Position numbers and translations under genes: made by a program
Assembly (NCBI GenBank): GCA_934433135.1
Contig: CAKRZO010000034.1
Location: 1 to 26,739, forward strand
DNA from: an uncultured Acetatifactor sp.
GTDB taxonomy: Bacteria; Bacillota; Clostridia; Lachnospirales; Lachnospiraceae
Reading direction: 5' to 3'
DNA length: 26,739 nt
The notes under the pieces: model-generated
Databases searched by the model: none
What the model saw: the letters and a program-made list of their open reading frames with translations, nothing else
Told to the model about the DNA's origin: nothing
Shown here: positions 7,436-14,911 of the stretch, piece by piece
Numbering within the stretch: position 1 is the first letter of the stretch
Layout of the letters: the number at the start of each line of letters is the position of its first letter

Positions 7436-9547
7436 TTATACTTCAAAAAGCAGATCGCCGTAAGTAGGCATCGGCCATACTTTCTTGTCAACCAGCATTT
7501 CCAGTGCATCCACAGGAGCCCTTAAGTCATCCATGGCAACACGTACAACATCTTTGTAATAGAATGCCAGTTCCTTCTGGCTCTCGATTTCGGCTGCTCC
7601 TGCAAGCTTTCCTTCCAATGCAGCAAGCGCTTCTTTGGTCTTGGCAAGCTTTGCGGAAACCTCTTTTAACAGATCCGCCTGTACAGAAGCATCTGCTCCC
7701 GCTTCTTTTACCGCAAGCACGGTATCCGCCAACGTTCTTGTATAACCGATGACAGCAGGAAGAATCTGCTTTCTGACCATATCCGCCATGGTCAGCGCTT
7801 CGATATTGATGGACTTGGAATAGGTCTCATAAAGAACCTCTTCCCTGGACTCCAGTTCCGCTCTGGTAAAGATACCGAATTTTTCAAACAGGCGGATAGC
7901 CTTATCCGTAGTCAATGTCTCAACGGCTTCTACCATAGACTTAATGTTCGGCAGTCCTCTTCTCTCAGCCTCTGCCACCCACTCATCGGAATAGCCGTTG
8001 CCGTTGAAAATAATTCTCTGATGCTTGGTCAGGTACTCTTTAATCAGATCATGTACGGCAAGGTCAAAGTCTTCCGCCTTCTCCAGAATATCTGCCGCTT
8101 CACAGAAAGCTTCCGCAACAATGGCATTCAAAGTGGTATTCGGGCTGGCAATGGAATCTGCGCTTCCTACCATACGGAATTCAAATTTATTACCGGTAAA
8201 AGCAAACGGTGAAGTTCTATTCCGGTCCGTAGCATCCTTTACCAGATCCGGCAGCGTGGAAACACCTGTCTGCAGGGTGCCGCCCTCTACCAGATGAGCC
8301 GCTTCTCCGGTTTCCACCAGCTGCTTTACCACATCTTCCAGCTGTTCGCCGAGGAACATGGACATAATGGCAGGCGGTGCCTCGTTAGCTCCAAGTCTGT
8401 GGTCATTTCCCACATCGGATGCACTCTGACGAAGCAGATCGGCATGGGTATCCACTGCCTTGATGATGCAGGCCAAAATCAACAGGAACTGAATGTTTTC
8501 ATTAGGGGTCTCGCCGGGATCCAGCAGGTTCACACCATTATCCGTTCCAAGAGACCAGTTATTATGCTTACCGGAACCGTTTACTCCGGCAAACGGCTTC
8601 TCATGTAAAAGACAGGTCAGACCGTGACGTCCTGCCACTTTTTTCATCGTCTCCATGACAAGCTGGTTATGATCTACCGCGATATTGGCCGTCTCATAAA
8701 TCGGTGCCAGCTCATGCTGCGCCGGAGCCACTTCGTTATGCTGTGTCTTGGCCGTTACGCCCAGCTTCCACAGTTCCAGGTTCAGGTCCTTCATATACGC
8801 GCCGATTCTCTCCCGGATGGTTCCGAAATAGTGGTCATCCATCTCCTGTCCCTTAGGAGCCGGTGCACCGAATAAGGTACGTCCTGCAAAAATCAGATCC
8901 TCTCTTTGCAGGTATTTTTGTCTGTCTACCAGGAAATATTCCTGCTCAGCGCCGACGCTGGCAACCACTTTCGTTGCCTCGGTATTGCCGAAAAGACGCA
9001 CGATACGGATTGCCTGTTCACTGACAGCTTCCATGGAACGAAGCAGCGGTGTTTTCTTATCCAGCGCTTCGCCTTTATAAGAGCAGAATGCCGTAGGAAT
9101 GCACAGAATCACGCCGGTGGCATCTTCCTTTAAGAAAGCCGGAGAAGTCATATCCCAGGCGGTATATCCTCTTGCTTCAAAAGTAGCACGCAGACCTCCG
9201 GAAGGGAAAGAAGAAGCATCCGGCTCACCCTTGATTAACTCTTTTCCGGAGAATTCCATGAGCATCCTGCCTTCTTCATCGGGATGTGCAATAAAGGAAT
9301 CATGTTTTTCCGCCGTAATACCGGTCAGAGGCTGGAACCAGTGAGTGTAGTGGGTCGCACCATTTTCCACGGCCCAGTCTTTCATAGCCTTCGCTACCAC
9401 ATCTGCTGTTGCAGGGGAAAGCTCTCCTCCCTGCTCCATCAGCTTCTTTACTTCCTTAAATACGCTCTTGGGCAGCCTTTCCCTCATTTTGCCAAGGGTA
9501 AACGCCTTGCTTGCAAACAATTCTTCAATGTTTAATACTTCACTCAT
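7436..9547 (-). CDS. glnN: Glutamine synthetase type III
   Basis: It makes glutamine from glutamate, ammonia and ATP and is the main ammonia-assimilating step in many Clostridia and Bacteroides. The 703-residue length is typical of the dodecameric GSIII class, much larger than GSI (~445). Visible family features are the N-terminal THYTHWFQPLTG near 65-76, the substrate/metal-site GAEQEYFLVD near 199-208, the nucleotide-site NGSGKHNNWSL near 325-335, and the C-terminal GSIII-specific helical tail ending WPMPTYGDLLFEV. It starts at ATG 9547 with GGAAAGGAG upstream. It is monocistronic, with its own promoter (9700-9728) and a leader containing a terminator 41 nt before the start, so expression is probably set by attenuation. 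tRNA-Gln follows it. Confidence 0.95.
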   Translation of the reverse strand: MSEVLNIEELFASKAFTLGKMRERLPKSVFKEVKKLMEQGGELSPATADVVAKAMKDWAVENGATHYTHWFQPLTGITAEKHDSFIAHPDEEGRMLMEFSGKELIKGEPDASSFPSGGLRATFEARGYTAWDMTSPAFLKEDATGVILCIPTAFCSYKGEALDKKTPLLRSMEAVSEQAIRIVRLFGNTEATKVVASVGAEQEYFLVDRQKYLQREDLIFAGRTLFGAPAPKGQEMDDHYFGTIRERIGAYMKDLNLELWKLGVTAKTQHNEVAPAQHELAPIYETANIAVDHNQLVMETMKKVAGRHGLTCLLHEKPFAGVNGSGKHNNWSLGTDNGVNLLDPGETPNENIQFLLILACIIKAVDTHADLLRQSASDVGNDHRLGANEAPPAIMSMFLGEQLEDVVKQLVETGEAAHLVEGGTLQTGVSTLPDLVKDATDRNRTSPFAFTGNKFEFRMVGSADSIASPNTTLNAIVAEAFCEAADILEKAEDFDLAVHDLIKEYLTKHQRIIFNGNGYSDEWVAEAERRGLPNIKSMVEAVETLTTDKAIRLFEKFGIFTRAELESREEVLYETYSKSINIEALTMADMVRKQILPAVIGYTRTLADTVLAVKEAGADASVQADLLKEVSAKLAKTKEALAALEGKLAGAAEIESQKELAFYYKDVVRVAMDDLRAPVDALEMLVDKKVWPMPTYGDLLFEV

Positions 9548-9588
9548 AATTGTTTCTCCTTTCCTCCCTGCGCAGTCCCTGTTTTTTC

Positions 9589-9628
9589 AAAAAAAAACGT
9601 TCCAAAGCAGACTATGTACTTTTGGAAC
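9589..9628 (-). terminator. Intrinsic terminator inside the glnN leader (attenuator)
   Basis: On the minus strand GTTCCAAA (9621-9628) and TTTGGAAC (9599-9606) form an 8-bp stem followed by nine T residues (9589-9597). It lies between the promoter and the start codon, so it must be bypassed for glnN expression. A small alternative stem GAAC-GAAGAT-GTTC (9625-9638) uses part of the same 5' arm and would compete with it. Confidence 0.8.
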
Positions 9629-9699
9629 ATCTTCGTTCGGGAACCGTATATTGGAAACGGCTCACAACACCTACATCGCTATACCGCTTCGTTTTCTAT

Positions 9700-9728
9700 A
9701 AGATAACTTAATTTGTCGGAAAATGCAA
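9700..9728 (-). promoter_or_regulatory. Promoter of glnN and start of its ~145-nt leader
   Basis: On the minus strand TTGCAT (9723-9728), a 17-nt spacer and TATCTT (9700-9705). Transcription should begin near 9692, giving a leader of ~65 nt before the terminator at 9589-9628. Between this promoter and the U32 gene (9729-9858) I see nothing beyond the possible U32 terminator. Confidence 0.65.
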
Positions 9729-9842
9729 GACCCAAATTGAATTTCTCTCTTTTTATCAAAATCGCTTCCTCTTCTTTCTCAAAAATAGCATTCTTGCACA
9801 ATCCCTAAAAACACATTTCCCAAGAGCAATTATCGAAAAGTT

Positions 9843-9876
9843 CTGCTGCCGAACCGATTCAGACCGTTTCGGCGGC
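9843..9876 (-). terminator. Possible terminator overlapping the U32 gene stop
   Basis: GCCGAA (9848-9853) and TTCGGC (9868-9873) pair, with further pairs outside, in a stem that includes the last codons of the U32 gene. On the minus strand it is followed by AGAACTTTTCG, a weak U-tract. It is the natural end of the ireB-to-U32 gene string. Confidence 0.45.
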
Positions 9877-11148
9877 ATCTTTTCCTTTTTTCCGTAAGAT
9901 ATCTCCGGGGAGCGGCATTTCCGACAGCTTTAAAAGGATCATCTGTCTGGAATGCGGTGCGCTTTCGACTGCATTGCCTTCCGCGTCATACATCGCCAGT
10001 ACTTTTACCGGCACATTGGCGCCGTCCGGCTTCATGATCTCAATTTCTTCCCCAAGGCAAAACTTATTTTTCTGTTCAATTCGGGCAAGTTTATCCCCAC
10101 AGAAGGAATATTCTTTCAGGTTTTCCACCGTCCCCAGATAAATAAACTCATTTACATAGGTATTGTTGTCATAAATCTGTGTATTTTCATCCGGCTTTCC
10201 GAAATAAAATCCGGTGGTAAAGCTCCGGTAAGTGCATTTTGCGATTTCTCTGCGGTACCATTCCAGATTCTCCCGGTATTTCTCTTCCGAGGCAAAATAA
10301 TCGTCTATTGCCTTCCGGTAAGTGCGGGCAACCGTTGCCACATAAAGCGCCGTCTTCATTCTTCCTTCGATCTTAAAGCTGTCAATGCCGGCGTCCACCA
10401 GTTCCGGAATGTGTTCAATCATGCACAGATCTTTGGAATTGAAAATGTAGGTTCCTCTTTCATTTTCATAAACGGGCAGATATTCTCCCGGTCTTGTCTC
10501 TTCCACTACCGCATACTTCCACCGGCACGGATGGGTACAAGCCCCCTGGTTAGCATCTCTTCCCGTGAAAAAATTACTTAAAAGGCATCTTCCGGAGTAG
10601 GAAATGCACATCGCACCGTGAACAAAGCTCTCAATTTCCATCTCTTCCGGTATCTGCTGACGGATTTCCTTAATTTCCCGCAAAGAAAGCTCCCGTGCCG
10701 ACACCACACGCTTTGCTCCCAGTTCCCACCAAAAACGGTAAGTTTCATAGTTGGTGTTATTCGCCTGGGTGGAAATGTGAATTTCCGCTTCCGGCCAGAC
10801 TTCTTTTGCCATGCGAAACATCCCGGGATCCGATATGATCAATGCATCCGGTGCCTTGGGCTGCATGTTTTTCAATTCTGCAAAATAGGTCTGTGCCCCG
10901 GCAAGATCCCCGTTATGTGCCAGAATATTCGCCGTTACATAGACTTTGACGTTATGCGCATGGGCATAGGCAATTCCCTCCGCCATCTCTTCCGGTGTAA
11001 AATTCTTTGCTTTTGCCCGGAGTCCGAAAGCCTCTCCGCCGATGTAAACCGCATCTGCGCCGAAGGTCACTGCCGTTTTCAATACTTCAAGACTGCTTGC
11101 CGGAATCAGAAGCTCCGGTTTTTTCTGTTTTTTCAAACTAATCTCCAT
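9859..11148 (-). CDS. U32-family tRNA wobble-uridine hydroxylation protein (TrhP-like)
   Basis: The 429-residue protein has the U32 layout: a TIM-barrel-like N-terminus with GADAVYIGGEAFGLR near 30-44, then EIESFVHGAMCISYSGRC near 171-188 and four clustered Cys (181, 188, 204, 208) that suit an Fe-S site. It is often annotated as peptidase or collagenase U32. E. coli TrhP (YegQ) and B. subtilis YrrN/YrrO are instead needed for 5-hydroxyuridine at tRNA position 34 (family knowledge). The start codon at 11148 overlaps the preceding methyltransferase gene by 11 nt, and that gene is a likely TrmR, which methylates the same hydroxyl. The pair therefore makes sense as a mo5U34 module. Only one U32 gene is present, where B. 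subtilis has two. Confidence 0.85.
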   Translation of the reverse strand: MEISLKKQKKPELLIPASSLEVLKTAVTFGADAVYIGGEAFGLRAKAKNFTPEEMAEGIAYAHAHNVKVYVTANILAHNGDLAGAQTYFAELKNMQPKAPDALIISDPGMFRMAKEVWPEAEIHISTQANNTNYETYRFWWELGAKRVVSARELSLREIKEIRQQIPEEMEIESFVHGAMCISYSGRCLLSNFFTGRDANQGACTHPCRWKYAVVEETRPGEYLPVYENERGTYIFNSKDLCMIEHIPELVDAGIDSFKIEGRMKTALYVATVARTYRKAIDDYFASEEKYRENLEWYRREIAKCTYRSFTTGFYFGKPDENTQIYDNNTYVNEFIYLGTVENLKEYSFCGDKLARIEQKNKFCLGEEIEIMKPDGANVPVKVLAMYDAEGNAVESAPHSRQMILLKLSEMPLPGDILRKKGKDAAETV

Positions 11149-11797
11149 TTCCGTTTTCCTTTTTCACCGACAGACTGATGCCGTCTCCTACCGGCAGAAT
11201 GCAGGTCTCCAAAAGCGGATGATGCTTCAGTTCATACAAATATTCCCGCATTCTCGCATGAATGGTCCGGTTTCGTCTGGTCACTGCAAAGCGGGATTCT
11301 ATGATATCTCCGTCCTGAAGGACGTTGTCGCTGACCAGCAATCCGCCTTCCGGAAGCAGTCTTAAGATCTCCGGCAAAAAGGCAAGATACTGTCCCTTGG
11401 CAGCATCCATAAAAATCAGATCATAATTCTGTGTAAGGCGCGGCAGAATCTGCGCCGCATCCCCCTCCAAGAGAGTAATCACATCTTCTTTTCCGGCCTT
11501 CTTAAAATTCTGCCTGGCGATGGGAATCCGCTTCTCGTACTTTTCTATGGTCGTAATCTGACAGCCGCACGGTGCATATTCGCTCATAAAAAGTGCGGAA
11601 AAACCGATCGCCGTTCCGACTTCCAGAATTTTTCCGGGCTTTGCATAAGCCAGCAAAAACTTCAAAAAGCTCTGCATTTCTTTCCGGATAATGGGCACCT
11701 GCGTCTGAATGGCTGCCTTTTCCAGTTCATCCAAAAAAGGCGTATTTCCCCTGTCCAGGGAATTGATAAATGTCGTCATTCGCTCTTCGATTATCAT
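11138..11797 (-). CDS. trmR: SAM-dependent O-methyltransferase, probable tRNA 5-hydroxyuridine methyltransferase (TrmR-like)
   Basis: The 219-residue class I methyltransferase belongs to the YrrM/caffeoyl-CoA O-methyltransferase family. The SAM-binding motif is ILEVGTAIGFSALF (57-70), the acidic ribose-binding residue lies in TTIEKYE (82-88), and the metal/catalytic segment is IFMDAAKGQY (128-137). In B. subtilis the yrrM product TrmR converts ho5U34 to mo5U34 in tRNAs, and yrrM lies beside the U32 genes, as here. It starts at ATG 11797, where ATGA overlaps the stop of the MltG-like gene, and its end overlaps the U32 start, so all three are translationally coupled. The symbol is assigned from family plus synteny; small-molecule O-methyltransferases of the same fold are the alternative. 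Confidence 0.82.
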   Translation of the reverse strand: MIIEERMTTFINSLDRGNTPFLDELEKAAIQTQVPIIRKEMQSFLKFLLAYAKPGKILEVGTAIGFSALFMSEYAPCGCQITTIEKYEKRIPIARQNFKKAGKEDVITLLEGDAAQILPRLTQNYDLIFMDAAKGQYLAFLPEILRLLPEGGLLVSDNVLQDGDIIESRFAVTRRNRTIHARMREYLYELKHHPLLETCILPVGDGISLSVKKENGNGD

Positions 11798-12174
11798 TGT
11801 CCGCCGCTTTCCGTTCCGGTACTCATTACCTTTAACATCTCGTCCGCCGTCATGGCCGTGCTCAGCTCATAGGTTCCCGGTTTAATATCCTTGCGGTATT
11901 CCGAAAGATAATACTGTATCATAAACAGATTCTTATCCCGGATCAGTCCCTGCTTTAACAGCATCTGCCCCATGGCGGAAGCAGACATTCCCTCCGGTAC
12001 TGTCACGGTTACCGTTCTTCCTTCCCCCACTGCTACAGGTGTCTCCGTAAAAATCCGGTAACCATATTCATAGCCAAACATGGCTCCCTTGTAAACCAAC
12101 AGAATCACCAGCACCGATGCCGCAATTTTGCAGATGGTACCGGCCACTGCCGACACAACGTTTTTACTCTTCAT
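11794..12174 (-). CDS. Short MltG/YceG-like membrane protein without the catalytic domain
   Basis: The protein has 126 residues. A single membrane span near 8-30 is followed by an extracytoplasmic segment, TVTVPEGMSASAMGQMLLKQGLI near 50-72, then KPGTYELSTAMTADEMLKVM near 98-117. That is the LysM-like N-terminal region of endolytic transglycosylase MltG, but the protein stops where the YceG catalytic domain with its active-site Glu should begin (full MltG is ~340-380 residues). It holds the operon place of B. subtilis yrrL (an mltG homologue), directly before trmR. It is therefore probably a derived non-enzymatic protein, perhaps a septal or peptidoglycan-binding factor. The frame is clean and overlaps the next gene by 4 nt, so it is not simply broken. 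Confidence 0.72.
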   Translation of the reverse strand: MKSKNVVSAVAGTICKIAASVLVILLVYKGAMFGYEYGYRIFTETPVAVGEGRTVTVTVPEGMSASAMGQMLLKQGLIRDKNLFMIQYYLSEYRKDIKPGTYELSTAMTADEMLKVMSTGTESGGQ

Positions 12175-12302
12175 TCCTTCTGATCCTTCCTGCCTTGTAA
12201 TTGTATAAGCTCCATCCTACAGACGCGCTCCGGCATCATAGAAATATCATAGAAATCTCCGCAGCCGCTTATACCTGTTCTTTCCCATGTCATTTGGGAC
12301 AG

Positions 12303-12623
12303 TTACTCAAAATCAAGGCTTTCCGTAATATGCAGCGTCACTTCCTGCATCATCCTGCAGAAAGCAAGTTCCGCCGCCAGGAACGCATCCACTAAAGGAT
12401 CTTCCCGAAAGGCAGCGTATTCCCTTTCGAATTTTTCAATTTCTTCGAAAGATTCGTTATTGCTGTTTTGTATCTCAAAATTGCGGCGCCGGTATTCATC
12501 AAGCGCGGCCTTCAGCCCCGGTTTATTTTTGACCATTTCCTTCTGCCGGACATATTCCCTGAATTCCGCTGTTGATTTGATTGCCTCTGTAAAAACCGAT
12601 GCTGCATAATCCAGTTCTCTCAT
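12303..12623 (-). CDS. YlbF/YmcA-family protein
   Basis: The 106-residue, all-helical, charged protein has the YlbF/YmcA (formerly DUF964) pattern: an N-terminal helix ending FREYVRQKE, then a central NKPGLKAALDEYRRRNFEIQ near 33-52, and a C-terminal helix with DPLVDAFLAAELAFCRMMQEV. In B. subtilis YlbF, YmcA and YaaT form the Y-complex that steers RNase Y processing of operon mRNAs (family knowledge). Here the gene directly follows RNase J, which suggests an RNA-decay role, though paralogues of unknown function are common. It starts at ATG 12623. Its ribosome-site region is preceded by three back-to-back hairpins, the last almost identical to one before ireB. Confidence 0.8.
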   Translation of the reverse strand: MRELDYAASVFTEAIKSTAEFREYVRQKEMVKNKPGLKAALDEYRRRNFEIQNSNNESFEEIEKFEREYAAFREDPLVDAFLAAELAFCRMMQEVTLHITESLDFE

Positions 12624-12636
12624 TGTGTTATACCCT

Positions 12637-12663
12637 ATTCCACAGACGCTTTAGCGTCGGAGG
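12637..12663 (-). repeat. 27-nt hairpin element, copy 1 (before the YlbF-like gene)
   Basis: On the plus strand it reads ATTCCACAG, then the stem GACGCT-TT-AGCGTC (12645-12658), then GGAGG. It differs from the copy at 15686-15712 at two positions only. On the message it sits just upstream of the AGGG ribosome site of the ylbF-like gene. Confidence 0.8.
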
Positions 12664-12706
12664 TAAAATGCAATCGCATTTTACTATAATCGCATGTTAA
12701 TGCGAT
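12664..12706 (-). repeat. Two further back-to-back hairpins after rnj
   Basis: TAAAATGC-AATC-GCATTTTA (12664-12683) and ATCGCAT-GTTA-ATGCGAT (12689-12706, plus-strand reading) follow the rnj stop at once. Neither is followed by a long T-run on the minus strand, so they look like processing or stability stems rather than a strong terminator. Confidence 0.65.
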
Positions 12707-12708
12707 TT

Positions 12709-14382
12709 TTACACTTCCATAATAATGGGAAGAATCATCGGGCGGCGCTTTGTTTTCTTCCAGACATAATCGCTCAGAGCATCTTTGGTAGCGGTTTTGA
12801 TCTTGCCCCAGTCAGCAATACCTTTTTCAAGACATCCCATTACGGCATCGTAAACCACGGCATGCGCTTCGTCCATCAGCTCATCGGATTCCCGCACGTA
12901 TACAAAACCTCTGGATACGATATCCGGTCCGGCAGCCAGCTCCTTGCTTACACGATCCAGGCTCATGACTACGATCATGATGCCGTCCTCTGCCAGATGC
13001 TGTCTGTCTCTCAAAACCACGTTTCCTACATCGCCTACACCGAGACCATCCACCAGGATCGCTCCTACCGGAACCCGTTCCACAACCTGTGCACCGTTCT
13101 CATCCAGTTCCAGCACATCCCCGGAAGACAGGATGAAGATATTCTCCTTTGCCATACCAAGGCTGTCTGCAATCTTAGCCTGAGCCATCAGGTGCTTGTA
13201 TTCTCCGTGTACGGGAATGGCATATTTCGGGTGAACCAGCGTATAAATCAGTTTGATTTCTTCCTGGCAGGCATGCCCTGACACATGAGCATCCTGGAAT
13301 ACCACATCCGCACCCTTGCGCAGAAGTTCATTAATGACTCTTGTTACCGATTTCTCATTTCCGGGAATCGGATTGGAAGAGAAAATTACGGTATCGCCTA
13401 CACCGATGGTAATCTTACGGTGTACATTGTTGGCCATACGGCTGAGCGCTGCCATGCTTTCTCCCTGGGAACCGGTGGTAATAATCACCTGCTGCTCCGG
13501 AGGATAATTTTTCAGCTGATCCAGATCTACCAGGGTATTTTCCGGAATACTGATGCAGTCCAGATTCATGGCAGTCTCAATGATGGTTACCATACTTCTG
13601 CCTTCTACGGATACCTTACGGCCGAACTTATAGGCCGTATTGATAATCTGCTGCACACGATCTACATTGGATGCAAAGGTTGCCACAAAGATCCGGGTAT
13701 TCTTATGTTCTTCAAATAAGCTGTCGAAAATCTTGCCGACGCTTTTCTCCGAAGGCGTAAATCCGGGACGCTCCGCATTGGTGGAATCACACATCAGCGC
13801 CAGAACGCCTTTCCTGCCCAGTTCCGCGAAACGCTGCAGGTCAATGGCATCTCCGTATACCGGTGTATAGTCCACTTTAAAGTCTCCCGTATGAACCACT
13901 ACACCTGCCGGGGAATAAATCGCCAGGGCTGCCGCATCCACAATACTGTGGTTGGTCTTGATAAATTCCACTTTGAAATCCCCCAGCGTTACGGTCTGGC
14001 CGAATTTCACTACTTTACGCTTTGTTGTTTTTAATAAATTGTGTTCCTTTAATTTATTTTCGATAATTCCCATGGTAAGCCTGGTGGCATAAATGGGAAT
14101 GTTTAAAACCCGCAGGACATAGGGAAGAGCCCCGATATGGTCTTCATGTCCGTGCGTAATAACAAAAGCTTTTACTTTATCTATATTTTCTTCCAGATAC
14201 GTGGTATCCGGAATCACCAGATCAATTCCCAGCATATCATCCGCCGGAAAAGAAAGTCCGCAGTCAACCACAACAATACTGTCTCCGTACTCAAAGGCAG
14301 TAATATTCATTCCTATCTGTTCCAGACCTCCCAAAGGGATAATTCTTAAGCCCGGACAGTCTCTATTCACTTTTTTATCCAA
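12709..14382 (-). CDS. rnj: Ribonuclease J
   Basis: This 557-residue metallo-beta-lactamase/beta-CASP nuclease acts as a 5'-3' exoribonuclease and endonuclease in mRNA decay and rRNA maturation. Metal-binding motif HGHEDH lies at 77-82. Beta-CASP motifs follow in the middle (LMCDSTNAERPGFT, and the SQGE segment TTGSQGESMAAL), with HVSGHA and IPVHGEYKHL further on. The C-terminal dimerisation domain ends RRPMILPIIMEV. The start is TTG at 14382, with GGAGG 8 nt upstream; no in-frame ATG is near enough. It is the fourth gene of the ireB-ruvX-DUF1292-rnj string. I cannot separate J1 from J2 by sequence; one copy is usual in this group. Confidence 0.95.
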   Translation of the reverse strand: MDKKVNRDCPGLRIIPLGGLEQIGMNITAFEYGDSIVVVDCGLSFPADDMLGIDLVIPDTTYLEENIDKVKAFVITHGHEDHIGALPYVLRVLNIPIYATRLTMGIIENKLKEHNLLKTTKRKVVKFGQTVTLGDFKVEFIKTNHSIVDAAALAIYSPAGVVVHTGDFKVDYTPVYGDAIDLQRFAELGRKGVLALMCDSTNAERPGFTPSEKSVGKIFDSLFEEHKNTRIFVATFASNVDRVQQIINTAYKFGRKVSVEGRSMVTIIETAMNLDCISIPENTLVDLDQLKNYPPEQQVIITTGSQGESMAALSRMANNVHRKITIGVGDTVIFSSNPIPGNEKSVTRVINELLRKGADVVFQDAHVSGHACQEEIKLIYTLVHPKYAIPVHGEYKHLMAQAKIADSLGMAKENIFILSSGDVLELDENGAQVVERVPVGAILVDGLGVGDVGNVVLRDRQHLAEDGIMIVVMSLDRVSKELAAGPDIVSRGFVYVRESDELMDEAHAVVYDAVMGCLEKGIADWGKIKTATKDALSDYVWKKTKRRPMILPIIMEV

Positions 14383-14482
14383 TCAATTTACCTCCATTCT
14401 GTTAATCCGCTATGACTTTTCATCTGAATCTCAGGGTACCAAACCGTAACCGTCCAGACACACCATTCGCAAAACTGCGCTG

Positions 14483-14737
14483 TTATACCAGATCTATGTC
14501 ATCCATCATATCCGAGAAGATTCCCGCAACCGCTTCCAGCTCTTTTTCATCCGTTACAATATCATAGATGCTCTCTGCTTCTCCGTCCTCGGATAAATCC
14601 CTTAAAATCAGCGCTTCCCCGTCACCGTCTTCGCAATCCGTCACCAGTATATAATTCTTTCCCCCGATTCTCGTCTGCTCCAATACATAAAAAGCAACCT
14701 CTTCGCCGCTCTCCGGCGTAAACATGATCTTTTCCAA
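14483..14737 (-). CDS. DUF1292 family protein (YrzB-like)
   Basis: This small acidic protein of 84 residues starts MEKIMFTPESGEEVAFYVLEQTRI and has the beta-rich DUF1292 pattern ILVTDCEDGDGEALILRDLSED, with a strongly acidic C-terminus. The function is unknown. The family is almost always found between ruvX and mltG/rnj-type genes in Firmicutes, as here (yrzB in B. subtilis). I chose TTG at 14737 because AAAGGGG lies 7 nt upstream of it; the ATG four codons later would sit too far from that site. A 170-nt gap with a large palindrome separates it from ruvX. Confidence 0.85.
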   Translation of the reverse strand: MEKIMFTPESGEEVAFYVLEQTRIGGKNYILVTDCEDGDGEALILRDLSEDGEAESIYDIVTDEKELEAVAGIFSDMMDDIDLV

Positions 14738-14832
14738 AGCCGTACCCCTTTCTTTCGTTTCTTTCTTCTGTACACTTTATGCTGCAGTACTTTTTAAGAC
14801 ATCCTCTGTGCGCCGGTTCGTTTTCCCTCTGC

Positions 14833-14911
14833 CTAGTACACCGTCCTGCAAATAACCAGACCAAGTAACTTGCCTGTTATTGGTCCAGTTATTTCTTGTA
14901 CGTTGTACTAG
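14833..14911 (-). repeat. 79-nt imperfect palindrome overlapping the ruvX stop codon
   Basis: Outer arms CTAGTACA/TGTACTAG (14833-14840, 14904-14911) enclose a 15-bp stem with two G-U pairs (minus-strand AAATAACTGGACCAA against TTGGTCTGGTTATTT) and an inner TAAC-AGGCAA-GTTA hairpin. The TAG of ruvX is part of the outer arm. No T-run follows. It has the size and symmetry of a miniature palindromic element or an RNA processing stem. Confidence 0.7.

Noticed and set aside
7279..7509. Minus-strand 76-codon frame across the 7367-7433 palindrome
   Set aside because: It spans the palindrome, the tRNA promoter and the end of glnN in another frame; no ribosome site. It is explained by the repeat.
9589..9700. 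T-box or ANTAR dual-hexaloop leader before glnN
   Set aside because: No T-box AGGGTGG sequence is present. Candidate loops either lack the A1/G4 pattern or are not closed by a stem, so I keep only the attenuator call.
12215..12245. Third copy of the 27-nt hairpin element before the MltG-like gene
   Set aside because: Only ACAGACGC is shared; the stem and the outer sequence do not match, so it is not counted.
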